A stretch of DNA of 64,000 nt from Gordonia sp. OPL2. GTDB taxonomy: Bacteria > Actinomycetota > Actinomycetes > Mycobacteriales > Mycobacteriaceae. Below the pieces are notes generated by a model that was not told the DNA's origin, searched no databases, and saw only the letters and a program-made list of their open reading frames with translations. Made by a program: the position numbers and the translations under genes. The DNA lies in the NCBI RefSeq assembly GCF_003797825.1, contig NZ_RKME01000004.1:124001-188000 (forward strand). The letters are read 5' to 3'. Position 1 is the stretch's first letter; each line of letters starts with the position of its first letter. Positions 34,850 through 43,127 of this stretch are shown here, in pieces.

Positions 34850-35281
34850 ATGACGAACCGCGACAACAGTGAGTTGACCGCCGACGACATCGAGTTCCTC
34901 AGTCGCCCCCTCCACGGATTCCTGACCACGGCCTCCGGTCCGGTACCCGCTCAACCGCGGCCGGTGTGGTTTGAGGTCACCACGGATGGGGCGGTGCAAC
35001 TGTTCACCGAACCCGAGTCACTGAAGATCCGGCGACTGCGCCGGGATGCACGGGCCTCGCTCGTGGTCGCGGCCCCGGTGGGTGAGCGTGAGCGGTGGGT
35101 GTCGGTCGCCGGCACGGTCACCGTGGAGACCGACGGTGCACACGAGCTGGCCGCTCGCCTGGCCAAGCGCTATTGGGACCTCGACGATCCCGACCGTGCG
35201 CGCGAACTCGAGCAGATCGTGTCCGACGATCAGCGTCGCATGGTGATCCGGCCCGACGAGGTGCGGCGGTTCAGCTTCTGA
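34850..35281 (+). CDS. Pyridoxamine-phosphate-oxidase-like (split-barrel) flavin/F420 protein
   Basis: A 143-residue split-barrel protein: LTADDIEFLSRPLHGFLTTA at the start, QPRPVWFEVTTDGAVQLFTEPESLKIRRLRRDARASLVVAAP in the middle, and RWVSVAGTVTVETDG. The layout is that of F420- or FMN-dependent PNPOx-family oxidoreductases. Substrate unknown. It shares a promoter region with the divergent LLM oxidoreductase, and the KstR-like site between them could act on both. Confidence 0.85.
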   Translation: MTNRDNSELTADDIEFLSRPLHGFLTTASGPVPAQPRPVWFEVTTDGAVQLFTEPESLKIRRLRRDARASLVVAAPVGERERWVSVAGTVTVETDGAHELAARLAKRYWDLDDPDRARELEQIVSDDQRRMVIRPDEVRRFSF

Positions 35282-35290
35282 GGTTCGGCG

Positions 35291-35980
35291 CTAGATCAGG
35301 GCGGCGGTCGTGTTGGTCGACAGGGACGCACGCACTGCGGCGGTGATGTCGTCGACGATGATCTCGTCGTCGCCGCGCTCGAGTGCGTCGAGAACGATCC
35401 CGACGACGGCCTGCGGATCCAGCTTGGGGACGTCGATCACGTCGACTGTCATCGGGGTGGCGGCGTAGCTCAGGTGAGCGCCGAGAACCTGGGTGCCCTG
35501 CCCGGCGAGCTCTGCCCGCAAGCTGTTGGTCAGTCCCCACAACGCGGCCTTCGACGGCGAATACGCGCCCGGCATCGCGATCCAGCTCAACGCGGATGCG
35601 ATGTCAACGACTGCTCCTCCGCCACGTGCGGCCAGGATAGGGCGGAAGGCCCGCGTCATCTCGAGGACACCGAAGACATTGGTCTCGAACACATCCCGGA
35701 TCTCGGACATCGGTGATTCCAGGAGTGATGATCCGCTGATGATTCCGGCGTTGTTGATCAGGATGTCGACATCCGACGCGGTCGAAGCGGCGGCGGCGAT
35801 ACTGTCGGAGTCCGTGACGTCGAGTCGGATGGGGGCCAATCGCGGGTCGTCGAGCGGGATCTCGCGCCGAGCGGCGGCGTAGACCTTCGCGGCGCCGCGA
35901 TCGAGTGCCTGCGCGGCGAACTCGAGTCCGAGGCCGCCGGATGCTCCGGTGACCAGAACGGTGCGGTTGTCGATCTGCAC
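35291..35980 (-). CDS. Short-chain dehydrogenase/reductase
   Basis: A 229-residue SDR with TGASGGLG (cofactor), NNAGI, and YSPSK (catalytic Tyr and Lys) in the classical positions. Ser of the IASAL strand would complete the triad. The C-terminal third is short. Substrate unknown. It lies 31 bp downstream of the HxlR regulator on the same strand and is probably one of its targets. Confidence 0.9.
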   Translation of the reverse strand: MQIDNRTVLVTGASGGLGLEFAAQALDRGAAKVYAAARREIPLDDPRLAPIRLDVTDSDSIAAAASTASDVDILINNAGIISGSSLLESPMSEIRDVFETNVFGVLEMTRAFRPILAARGGGAVVDIASALSWIAMPGAYSPSKAALWGLTNSLRAELAGQGTQVLGAHLSYAATPMTVDVIDVPKLDPQAVVGIVLDALERGDDEIIVDDITAAVRASLSTNTTAALI

Positions 35981-36011
35981 GGTGAGTATGTCCTTTCGGT
36001 TGATCGTGCCG

Positions 36012-36491
36012 TCACGGGGTCGTCGTCGGCAACGGCGTGTGCTCGTCGGCGCCGGGGCCGCGATGGATTCGGAGCGAGCCGCTGGTGACGCGTTCGCCGC
36101 ACTCGGAGCAGACGGGTTCGACCGTCATCGTGTGTCCGCAGGAGCGATGGCTGGTGACGACCGGCGGCGGGCCGTCGACGGCCCACTTGTCGCCCCACTG
36201 ACGCAACGCCGACAACACGGTCCACAGGTCGCGGCCTTTGTCGGTCAGCCGGTAGTCGTAGCGCACGGGTTTGTCCTGGTACGGCTCCTTGACCATCACG
36301 CCGTGCTCGACCAGAGTGTCGAGGCGCTGGGTGAGTACGTTGCGGGCGATGCCCAGGCGAGTGGAGAACTCGTCGAAGCGTGTCACCCCGAACAGGGCGT
36401 CCCGGATGATCAGCAACGTCCACCACTCGCCGATGATCTCGAGGGTCTGGGCGACCGAGCAGTTCATGTCGGTGAAGGTGGCGCGACGCAT
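36012..36491 (-). CDS. HxlR-family regulator
   Basis: A 159-residue winged-helix protein. The HxlR start is clear (MNCSVAQTLEIIGEWWTLLIIRDALFG), followed by TRFDEFSTRLGIARNVLTQRLDTLVEHGVMVKEPY and YRLTDKGRDLWTVLSALRQWG. A CxxC pair with CG..C (SCGHTMTVEPVCSECGE) near the C-terminus may bind zinc or sense oxidation. The ATG at 36491 is used. Two strong dyads lie upstream, between it and the divergent DHA2 exporter, so it likely controls the SDR and the exporter. Confidence 0.9.
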   Translation of the reverse strand: MRRATFTDMNCSVAQTLEIIGEWWTLLIIRDALFGVTRFDEFSTRLGIARNVLTQRLDTLVEHGVMVKEPYQDKPVRYDYRLTDKGRDLWTVLSALRQWGDKWAVDGPPPVVTSHRSCGHTMTVEPVCSECGERVTSGSLRIHRGPGADEHTPLPTTTP

Positions 36492-36505
36492 GGTGTCAGC
36501 GTAGC

Positions 36506-36557
36506 GAGTTGCATGATGCAACTCAAGGTGCTTTGCTGAGTTGCGTGAAACAACTCA
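36506..36557. promoter_or_regulatory. Two HxlR-type operators in a divergent promoter
   Basis: GAGTTGCAT-G-ATGCAACTC at 36506-36524 is a perfect 9-1-9 palindrome, and TGAGTTG-N7-CAACTCA at 36537-36557 a perfect 7-7-7 one. They share the core GAGTTG and lie between the HxlR gene and the DHA2 exporter. Confidence 0.7.
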
Positions 36558-36591
36558 TCAAACGTTCACCCGTTCTCAACGGGGTGGCCCG

Positions 36592-38007
36592 GTGACCGCC
36601 ACCGGAATCGCGGCGGTCACGCCGACGCAGCGACATACGCGCCCGGGCCTCGTGCTCCTCATCTTGTCGTCGGCCGCGTTCATGGCCAGCCTCGACGTGT
36701 TCATCGTCAATGTGGCCTTCGACGACATCGGCCGCGATCTCGGCGGCGCCGGATTGTCGCAGTTGTCATGGGTGCTGAACGCTTACACGATCATCTACGC
36801 CGCGCTGCTCGTGCCTGCGGGGCGGATCGTCGATCGGTACGGCCGCAAGGGTGGCTTCCTCATCGGGCTCGCTCTGTTCACGGTCGCCAGCGCGGCCTGC
36901 GCTGCCGCGCAGGACATCTGGTGGCTCGTGGCATTCCGCTGCCTGCAGGCCGTCGGCGCCGCGATCCTGACCCCCGCGAGTCTGGGACTGGTCGTGTCCA
37001 CCATGCCGCCGCAGGTGCGGGCACGATCCGTGCGGATCTGGGCGGCCACGGGCGCGTTGGCGGCGGCCCTGGGGCCCGCCGTCGGGGGACTGCTCGTCGA
37101 GGCGTCGTGGCGCTGGGTGTTCCTGGTGAACATCCCGGTCGGGCTCGCCGCCCTCACAGCGGGCGCGGTCATGCTGACACGGTCGCGCAACGAGATCGTC
37201 ACCCGACTACCGGATCTCGTCGGTGCAGCACTGCTCGCCGTCTCGATCGGCGCGCTGACGCTCGGACTGGTCGAGGGTCCCGAGTGGGGTTGGACCGACG
37301 CGCGGATCATCGGCGCATGGATCGTCGCGGTCGGCACCTTCGCCGCCTTCGTCGCGAGTTCGGTCCGGAGTCCGGAGCCGGTGATCGACCCGGCGCTGCT
37401 GAAGGTGCGTGCCTTCTCGTTCGCGAATGTGACGGCGGTGCTGTTCGCCATCCCGTTCGCCGGAGCCCTGCTCGCCAACATCCTCTGGTTGCAACAGGTC
37501 TGGGGGTACTCGGCGATCAAGACCGGGTTCGCGGTGTCCACCGGGCCGCTCATGGTGCCGATCTTCGCCGCCGTCGCCCACCGTCTGAGTGCACGAATTC
37601 CGGTGGGTGCCATCGTGTCCGCGGGATGTGTCCTGTTCGGTCTCGGTGGGATCATCATCGCGATGTCGGTCGACGCCACACCCGATTACGCGACCGAGAT
37701 CCTGCCCGGATGGCTGATCGGCGGCGTCGGTGTCGGGCTCGCCCTGCCTTCGATCTTGTCGTCGGCGACCGCGGACCTACCCGCGCACCAATCGGCCACC
37801 GGCAGTGCCGTGGTCAACATGAGCCGTCAGATCGGCATGGCGCTCGGCGTCAGCCTGCTCGTCGCGATCCTCGGCAGGCCGGTCGGCTATGCCGCTGCGC
37901 ACCAAGGCTTTCAAGAAGCGTGGTGGGTGCTCGGTGCGGTCGCGGTCGGCGGCGCGGTGACGGCGTTGGGGATGACGCCACGGCGGGTTGATGACGCCCC
38001 TTCGTGA
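36592..38007 (+). CDS. DHA2-family multidrug exporter
   Basis: A 471-residue MFS antiporter with about 14 helices. Helix 1 reads LILSSAAFMASLDVFIVNVAF, the 2-3 loop GRIVDRYGRKGGFL, and motif C is GALAAALGPAVGGLLVEASWRWVFLVNIP. The GTG at 36592 is chosen because the upstream TTG lies inside an operator dyad. It is divergent from the HxlR regulator, a common regulator-pump pair. Its stop codon lies inside a type A palindromic repeat, giving the last residues Pro-Ser as in the ArsR gene at 6128. Confidence 0.88.
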   Translation: MTATGIAAVTPTQRHTRPGLVLLILSSAAFMASLDVFIVNVAFDDIGRDLGGAGLSQLSWVLNAYTIIYAALLVPAGRIVDRYGRKGGFLIGLALFTVASAACAAAQDIWWLVAFRCLQAVGAAILTPASLGLVVSTMPPQVRARSVRIWAATGALAAALGPAVGGLLVEASWRWVFLVNIPVGLAALTAGAVMLTRSRNEIVTRLPDLVGAALLAVSIGALTLGLVEGPEWGWTDARIIGAWIVAVGTFAAFVASSVRSPEPVIDPALLKVRAFSFANVTAVLFAIPFAGALLANILWLQQVWGYSAIKTGFAVSTGPLMVPIFAAVAHRLSARIPVGAIVSAGCVLFGLGGIIIAMSVDATPDYATEILPGWLIGGVGVGLALPSILSSATADLPAHQSATGSAVVNMSRQIGMALGVSLLVAILGRPVGYAAAHQGFQEAWWVLGAVAVGGAVTALGMTPRRVDDAPS

Positions 38008-38091
38008 CGCTCGCAGGCTCGCTCCTCAGGGGTCGGAAACACTCTGATCCCTGAGGAGCGGCGCGAGGTACGAGCGCCGCGTCACGAAAGG
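37999..38091. repeat. Palindromic intergenic repeat, type A (copy 2)
   Basis: Outer arms CCTTCGTGACG at 37999-38009 and its complement, with one inserted A, at 38080-38091. Inner arms CTCCTCAGGG at 38022-38031 and CCCTGAGGAG at 38049-38058. Same design as 6117-6246. It lies between convergent genes. Confidence 0.8.
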
Positions 38092-38098
38092 TCACGCC

Positions 38099-38995
38099 CT
38101 ACGGCCGCGCGAACCGCTCCCGACGACCCAGCCGCCGCAGACGCAGCCACTCCGCAAATCCCTTCGGATCGCGTTGCTGCACAAGGAAATACCATCCGAA
38201 CCGGGCGTACTCCTGAGGGATGAGTTTGCGCATGCCCGGCTGGCTCATGAGGTATCCACGGTTGCGGTAGGTGAAATAGCGCTTGGTCTCGTTGTCCGGA
38301 TACTGGGTGTGCATGCGCCCGCCGAGGATCGGACGGAACTCGTCCGATCCGTCGGGATGCAGGTAGCCGGCCGTCAGACAGGTGCCGAATGCGAGGCCGG
38401 AGCGCTGCAGCCGACGATGGATTTCCACCTCGTCGCCCCGGAAGAACAGTCGCAGATCCGGAACGCCGATCTCCTCGATCGCGCGGGCCGAGAACAGCGC
38501 GCCGTTGAACAACGAGGCGATCCCGGGCAGGAAATCGGAGTCATCTTCCTCAAACAGTTCAGAACGCTTGCGCCGCCACACCATTCCGCGTCGCAGCGGG
38601 AAGGCGAGCGTGTCCGGGTCGTCGATGTTCGCCACCACCGGCGACACCTCGTCGAGGTTGCGTCGGTGGGCGTAGTCGAGCAACGTGCTCAGCACCGTCG
38701 GACCGTCGGGGCGACCGTCGTCGTCGGCGCACCAGATCCAGTCCGCGCCGATCGCCAGCGCATGCAACATCCCGAGCGCGAATCCGCCTGCGCCGCCGAG
38801 GTTGCGCTGCGATCCCAGATAGGTCGTCGGGATCGGTTGCCCGGAGATCAGTTCGGCGACCCGATCCTCGGACGCGTTGTCGACGACGATGAGGTGATCG
38901 ACGGGACGGTCCTGACCCGAGATCACCGCCAGAGAACCGGCGAGCAGCTCGGCGCGTCGGTGGGTGACCACCACCGCGACCACCCGTTCGCTCAT
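38099..38995 (-). CDS. glfT1: Galactofuranosyltransferase GlfT1
   Basis: A 298-residue GT2-family enzyme that adds the first two galactofuranose residues to the lipid-linked rhamnosyl-GlcNAc primer, starting the galactan. Visible features are VAVVVTHRRAELL and VVDNASEDR (UDP binding), the metal-binding ADDDG at 90-94, and FFRGDEVEIHRRLQRSG. The C-terminus (FLVQQRDPKGFAEWLRLR) is basic. The ATG overlaps the wzt stop by 4 bp. The order wzm-wzt-glfT1 puts galactan initiation and export in one unit. Confidence 0.93.
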   Translation of the reverse strand: MSERVVAVVVTHRRAELLAGSLAVISGQDRPVDHLIVVDNASEDRVAELISGQPIPTTYLGSQRNLGGAGGFALGMLHALAIGADWIWCADDDGRPDGPTVLSTLLDYAHRRNLDEVSPVVANIDDPDTLAFPLRRGMVWRRKRSELFEEDDSDFLPGIASLFNGALFSARAIEEIGVPDLRLFFRGDEVEIHRRLQRSGLAFGTCLTAGYLHPDGSDEFRPILGGRMHTQYPDNETKRYFTYRNRGYLMSQPGMRKLIPQEYARFGWYFLVQQRDPKGFAEWLRLRRLGRRERFARP

Positions 38996-39801
38996 CGCGG
39001 CTTGTCCTCCACCTCGGCAAGCACCTTGCGGACGTGCGCGGCAGCGGCCGGACCCTCGTAGGCGTCGACGACCTCCTCGATGCCGCCTTCCATACGGATC
39101 TGACCATGGTCGATCCAGAGGGCGCGATCGCACAGCTGCGCGAGGAACTCGTTGGAGTGGCTGGCGAACACCAGGATTCCCGACCGTTCGACAAGCGCCT
39201 GCAGGCGCGTACGGGCCTTCTTCATGAAGTCGGCGTCGACGGCGCCGATGCCCTCGTCGAGGATGAGGATCTCGGGATCGATGCTGGTGACCACGCCGAG
39301 CGCGACTCGGACCCGCATGCCGGTCGAATACGTACGCAGCGGCATCTGCAGGTAGTCACCGAGTTCGGTGAACTCCGCGATGTCGTCGATCTTCTTCAGC
39401 ATCTCCTTGCGGGTCATGCCGAGGAACATGCCGCGGATGATGATGTTCTCGTAGCCGGAGATCTCCGGGTCCATCCCGACACCGAGGTCGAACACCGGGG
39501 CCACCCGGCCGCGGACCTGGCACGAGCCGCGGGTGGGCTCGTAGATGCCCGACAGCAGACGTAGCAGTGTGGATTTGCCGGCGCCGTTGTGTCCGACGAG
39601 CCCGATGCGGTCACCGTGTTCGAGATGCAGGTTGATGCCCTTGAGTGCCTCGACGACCACCACATTGGAATCGGTCGAACCGATCACACCGCCGGCGGCA
39701 CCGATCACCGACTTCTTCAGCGAACGGGTCTTGGCGTCGAAGATCGGGAAGTCGACGCATGCGTCCCAGGTGTCGACGCGAACCTTGCTGTCAGATGCCA
39801 T
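38992..39801 (-). CDS. wzt: Galactan ABC exporter, ATP-binding protein Wzt
   Basis: A 269-residue ATPase: Walker A GHNGAGKST (70-78), signature YSTGMRVRVA, Walker B ILILDEGIG and the switch histidine in FASHSNEF. It belongs to the polysaccharide-export group, with the gate-helix region near the N-terminus (about 20-45). In mycobacteria Rv3781-Rv3783 export lipid-linked galactan. It has no long C-terminal carbohydrate-binding domain. It follows wzm by 12 bp. Confidence 0.93.
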   Translation of the reverse strand: MASDSKVRVDTWDACVDFPIFDAKTRSLKKSVIGAAGGVIGSTDSNVVVVEALKGINLHLEHGDRIGLVGHNGAGKSTLLRLLSGIYEPTRGSCQVRGRVAPVFDLGVGMDPEISGYENIIIRGMFLGMTRKEMLKKIDDIAEFTELGDYLQMPLRTYSTGMRVRVALGVVTSIDPEILILDEGIGAVDADFMKKARTRLQALVERSGILVFASHSNEFLAQLCDRALWIDHGQIRMEGGIEEVVDAYEGPAAAAHVRKVLAEVEDKPR

Positions 39802-39813
39802 GTCTCGTCGTCC

Positions 39814-40677
39814 CTACACCCAGTACGCCACGCGGGCGCGGTAATTGCGCATCACGATCAACGCCATGACCCACCCGAGAACGGTACAGCCGATCACGAT
39901 CGCCCAGTGGTAGAACGCCACCGACTGTCCCAGCAGCGGTCCGCGGGCGATGTCGAGGTAGTGATACATCGGATTGAGCTCGACAAGCTTCAGTCGTGAT
40001 GACTCCTGGCCGCCCGAGGTCTTGCCCAGGCTCTGGGTGGTCCAGATGATCGGCGTCATGAAGAACACCAGCTGCACGACGGTGGTCAGCAGCTGACCGA
40101 TGTCGCGGAAGCGGGTCGACAGGATGCCGAAGACGATGGCCACCCACACCGAGTTGAGTACGTAGAGCCCGATCGCCGGGATCACCAGGAACACCGACCA
40201 GTGCAGCGGTGGCGGAAAGATCACGAACAACAGCACGATGATGACGACGTTGTGCGCGAAGATGATCAGCTGCCGCCACACGACCCGGTAGACGTGCACG
40301 CTCACCGGGGCCGGGATCTGCTTGATCAGTCCCTCGTTCTTGGCGAAGACCTCGGCGCCCTCGAGGATCGAGCTCTGGATGAAGTTCCAGAAGATGAAGC
40401 CGAGCGCGACGTACGGCAGGAACACCTTGATGTCCATGCCGAAGAGCTCGCCGTAGAGCAGTCCCATCGCGACCGCGGTCACGCCGGTGGCGACGGTGAT
40501 CCACAGCGGACCCAGCACCGATCGCCGATAACGCTGCTTGATGTCCTGCCATCCCAGATGCAGCCACAACTCGGATGTCCGCAGTCCGACGTCGAGATCT
40601 CTGAGCGCGCGCCGCAGCGTGCGTGAGTCCGACGACGCTGGTGCGGGGGGTACCTCGCCGCTGACTACCGATGACAC
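39814..40677 (-). CDS. wzm: Galactan ABC exporter, permease Wzm
   Basis: A 287-residue ABC-2 type permease with six helices. The N-terminal coupling region WQDIKQRYRRSVLGPLWIT and the following GFIFWNFIQSSILEGAEVFAKNEGLIKQIP (about 93-122 in outline) are typical of O-antigen and galactan exporters. Its partner is Wzt, and together they carry lipid-linked galactan across the membrane for arabinosylation by AftA and Emb. First gene of the wzm-wzt-glfT1 operon. Confidence 0.93.
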   Translation of the reverse strand: MSSVVSGEVPPAPASSDSRTLRRALRDLDVGLRTSELWLHLGWQDIKQRYRRSVLGPLWITVATGVTAVAMGLLYGELFGMDIKVFLPYVALGFIFWNFIQSSILEGAEVFAKNEGLIKQIPAPVSVHVYRVVWRQLIIFAHNVVIIVLLFVIFPPPLHWSVFLVIPAIGLYVLNSVWVAIVFGILSTRFRDIGQLLTTVVQLVFFMTPIIWTTQSLGKTSGGQESSRLKLVELNPMYHYLDIARGPLLGQSVAFYHWAIVIGCTVLGWVMALIVMRNYRARVAYWV

Positions 40678-40702
40678 GGGGACCCAGCATACAAGCGGGG
40701 CG

Positions 40703-41242
40703 TCACAGGTATTGCCCGGTGCTGGGTCCGTGGGGTCCGCCGCCGGTCATCACACCGGGCGGGAGCTGTCCTTGACGCATCTGTTCGAGCTGCGCGCGCG
40801 CCGCCATCTGTTGGGCGAACAGCGCGGTCTGGATGCCGTGGAACAGGCCTTCCAGCCAGCCGACGAGCTGGGCCTGCGCGATACGTAGCTCGGCGTCCGA
40901 CGGTGTCGTGTCGTCGGTGAACGGCAGCGCGAGGCGTTCGAGTTCCTCACGCAGCTCGGGTGCGAGGCCGTCCTCGAGTTCGCGGATGGATGACTGGTGG
41001 ATCTCGCGCAGACGGTTGCGGCTCGCCTCGTCGAGCGGAGCGGCACGCACCTCCTCGAGGAGCTGCTTGATCATCGTGCCGATACGCATGACCTTCGCGG
41101 GCTGCTCGACCATGTCGGCGACACTGTTGGCCTCCTCGTCGTCGACACCCGCCGTCTGACCGCCGACGACGACCACGTTGTCGGGCTCCTCGCCGGAGGC
41201 AGTGGTCCGAGGGTCGTTGCCGGGGAACGGTCCAGAAGTCAT
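40703..41242 (-). CDS. bpa: Bacterial proteasome activator
   Basis: A 179-residue, ATP-independent ring activator of the 20S proteasome. The central helical region (about 55-150: VEQPAKVMRIGTMIKQLLEEV, then LREIHQSSIRELEDGLAPELREEL, then QAQLVGWLEGLFHGIQTALFAQQ) is characteristic, and the C-terminus GQYL is the HbYX-like tail that opens the proteasome gate. Length matches the M. tuberculosis protein. The ATG at 41242 is used; an ATG nine bases up is possible. It lies upstream of wzm, as in mycobacteria. Confidence 0.93.
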   Translation of the reverse strand: MTSGPFPGNDPRTTASGEEPDNVVVVGGQTAGVDDEEANSVADMVEQPAKVMRIGTMIKQLLEEVRAAPLDEASRNRLREIHQSSIRELEDGLAPELREELERLALPFTDDTTPSDAELRIAQAQLVGWLEGLFHGIQTALFAQQMAARAQLEQMRQGQLPPGVMTGGGPHGPSTGQYL

Positions 41243-41325
41243 GGAGCCCATTGTGCCGAAGGCAGGTGTGCCGTGCTCGAGGCATGTGCACATGGGCGCG
41301 ATACCCCCTGTCTATCGTGTGATCT

Positions 41326-42522
41326 ATGGCCTTCGACGTCGCACACGTGCGTGGATTGTTTCCCTCGCTCGGCGACGGCTGGATTCACCTCGATCCGCAG
41401 GTCGGGATGCAGATCCCGGACTCGGTGGCGTCCGCGGTGTCCACCGGTTTCCGTCAGTTGGCGGCGACACCGGGCGGCGTCTACCCGGCGGCGCGTGCCG
41501 CCGCCGACACTGTCGATCGGGCCCGACGTGCCGTCGCCGACCTGCTCGCGACCGACCCGTCGACGGTGGTGCTCGGACCGTCTCGGTCGGCGTTGGTCAC
41601 CGGGCTCGCCGAGGCGCTGCCGGTGACGACCTGGCTGGGCGGGAACGTGGTCCTGAGCCGTCAGGACGATGAACCGAACATCGTGCCGTGGCTGCGCGCG
41701 GCCGAGAACCACGGCGCCACCACGCGCTGGGCCGAGGTCGATGTAGAGACCGGCGCGCTGCCCACCTGGCAGTACCGCGATCTCGTCGACGAGCGGACGG
41801 CCGTCGTCGCGGTGACCCTCGCGTCGTCGACGATCGGGGCGATCACCGATGTGTCGGCAATCGCGGCGCTGGCGAAGGAGGCGGGTGCCCTGCTCGTCGT
41901 CGACGCCAGCAGTGCGGCGCCCTACCTCTCGCTCGACATCGCGCGGCTCGGCGCCGACGTCGTCCTCGTCTCCGCCGAACGGTGGGGAGGACCTCGGGTG
42001 TCGGCGATGGCGTTCCGCAGTGCGACAGCGATGGACCGGCTGCGTTCGGTGTCGATGGACCCGCGAGCCGAGGGACCGGCACGATTCGAGTCGGAACCGC
42101 ATCAGGGCGCGCTGCTCGCCGGCCTGGTGGCCTCCGTCGAACACCTCGCGTCGCTCGACGACGATGCGATCGGCAAACGACGACCGCGACTGGTGACCGC
42201 TCTCGACGGTGTCTACGAATACCTGCAGCGACTCACCTTCTATCTGACGACGACCCTGCAGCACCTCAACCAGGTGAATCTCGTCGGCACGGTCGAGGAC
42301 CGGGTGCCGGCGGTCAGCTTCACCTTCGACGGCATCAGCGCGGACAAGGTGGTCCGACGTCTCGCCGACAACGGCATCTGCGCCATCGCCGACGCGCCGA
42401 GCCGCGCCCTGTCACGGATGGGCGCCGGCGATTTCGGCGGTGCCGTGACCCTCGGACTGGGCCCGTACTCGACGCCATATGAGGTGGATCACCTGGTGCG
42501 GGCTCTCGGTTCACTCGGTTGA
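41326..42522 (+). CDS. Cysteine-desulfurase-like (aminotransferase class V fold) protein, active lysine absent
   Basis: A 398-residue fold-type I protein (Rv3778c-like). The order of blocks is that of cysteine desulfurases: HLDPQVGMQIPDSV, SRQDDEPNIVPWLRAAE, VAVTLASSTIGAITDV, and VVDASSAAPYLSLDI. Where the family has S-x-H-K, with the lysine that binds PLP, this protein has SAERWGGP at 216-223: His is Glu218 and Lys is Arg219. It therefore may not form the internal aldimine and could be a non-catalytic or altered enzyme. It is divergent from bpa and precedes a MarR gene. Confidence 0.85.
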   Translation: MAFDVAHVRGLFPSLGDGWIHLDPQVGMQIPDSVASAVSTGFRQLAATPGGVYPAARAAADTVDRARRAVADLLATDPSTVVLGPSRSALVTGLAEALPVTTWLGGNVVLSRQDDEPNIVPWLRAAENHGATTRWAEVDVETGALPTWQYRDLVDERTAVVAVTLASSTIGAITDVSAIAALAKEAGALLVVDASSAAPYLSLDIARLGADVVLVSAERWGGPRVSAMAFRSATAMDRLRSVSMDPRAEGPARFESEPHQGALLAGLVASVEHLASLDDDAIGKRRPRLVTALDGVYEYLQRLTFYLTTTLQHLNQVNLVGTVEDRVPAVSFTFDGISADKVVRRLADNGICAIADAPSRALSRMGAGDFGGAVTLGLGPYSTPYEVDHLVRALGSLG

Positions 42523-42592
42523 ACGATTAGTGGGTCGGTTGTCTGAGAAGCACCTGAGGAGACTCGCAATCCGCCATCGCGGCCGCTAGGTT

Positions 42593-42614
42593 TACGACAA
42601 TGAAGGTTGTCGTA
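42593..42614. promoter_or_regulatory. Operator-like palindrome TACGACAA-N6-TTGTCGTA
   Basis: Perfect 8-6-8 dyad 17 bp upstream of the MarR ATG. Size and position fit an autoregulatory MarR site. Confidence 0.65.
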
Positions 42615-42631
42615 TTGGGCGCGGAGGCTTG

Positions 42632-43105
42632 ATGTGCGCAACAGCCGGACAAGACGACCGGCCACTCGAGGAGTCCGAACGAGAGATCTGGCGGACCGTC
42701 GTCCGCGGTGGGTGGGGCCTGTTCGCCGAGATCAACGCGGCGATGTCGGAGCACGGGATGTCGCAGGTGGACCTGCGAATCCTGGAGGCCCTCGCCGATG
42801 AGCGGGAGCGGGGTATCAGTGAGCTCGCGGCGGCCGTGCACATGACGGTCAGCACGGTGTCGCGGCAGATCACCCGGCTGATCGACGAGGGGTCGGTCGG
42901 CCGGGTGGAACGCGGAACCGACGGGCGGCATCGCTTCGTCCGGATCACCGCCCACGGGCGGCGGGTGCTCGACCGGCACATGGCGGTCCGCGACACGGTC
43001 ATCCGCCAACTGGTCATCGATCGGCTCAGTGCCGACGAGTATCAGACCTTCGGTGAGGTATTCCGCAAGATCGACGCCGGTCTGTCGTCGCGCCGCACCG
43101 ACTGA
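42632..43105 (+). CDS. MarR-family regulator
   Basis: A 157-residue winged-helix protein: MSQVDLRILEALADERERGISELAAAVHMTVSTVSRQITRLIDEGSVGR in outline (about 42-92) and the wing RGTDGRHRFVRITAHG. GGAGG five bases upstream of the ATG at 42632 fixes the start. A perfect palindrome lies in its promoter. It ends 22 bp from the convergent quinone oxidoreductase gene; its other targets and ligand are unknown. Confidence 0.9.
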   Translation: MCATAGQDDRPLEESEREIWRTVVRGGWGLFAEINAAMSEHGMSQVDLRILEALADERERGISELAAAVHMTVSTVSRQITRLIDEGSVGRVERGTDGRHRFVRITAHGRRVLDRHMAVRDTVIRQLVIDRLSADEYQTFGEVFRKIDAGLSSRRTD

Positions 43106-43127
43106 CGGCGGGACCATCCGCCGCGCG

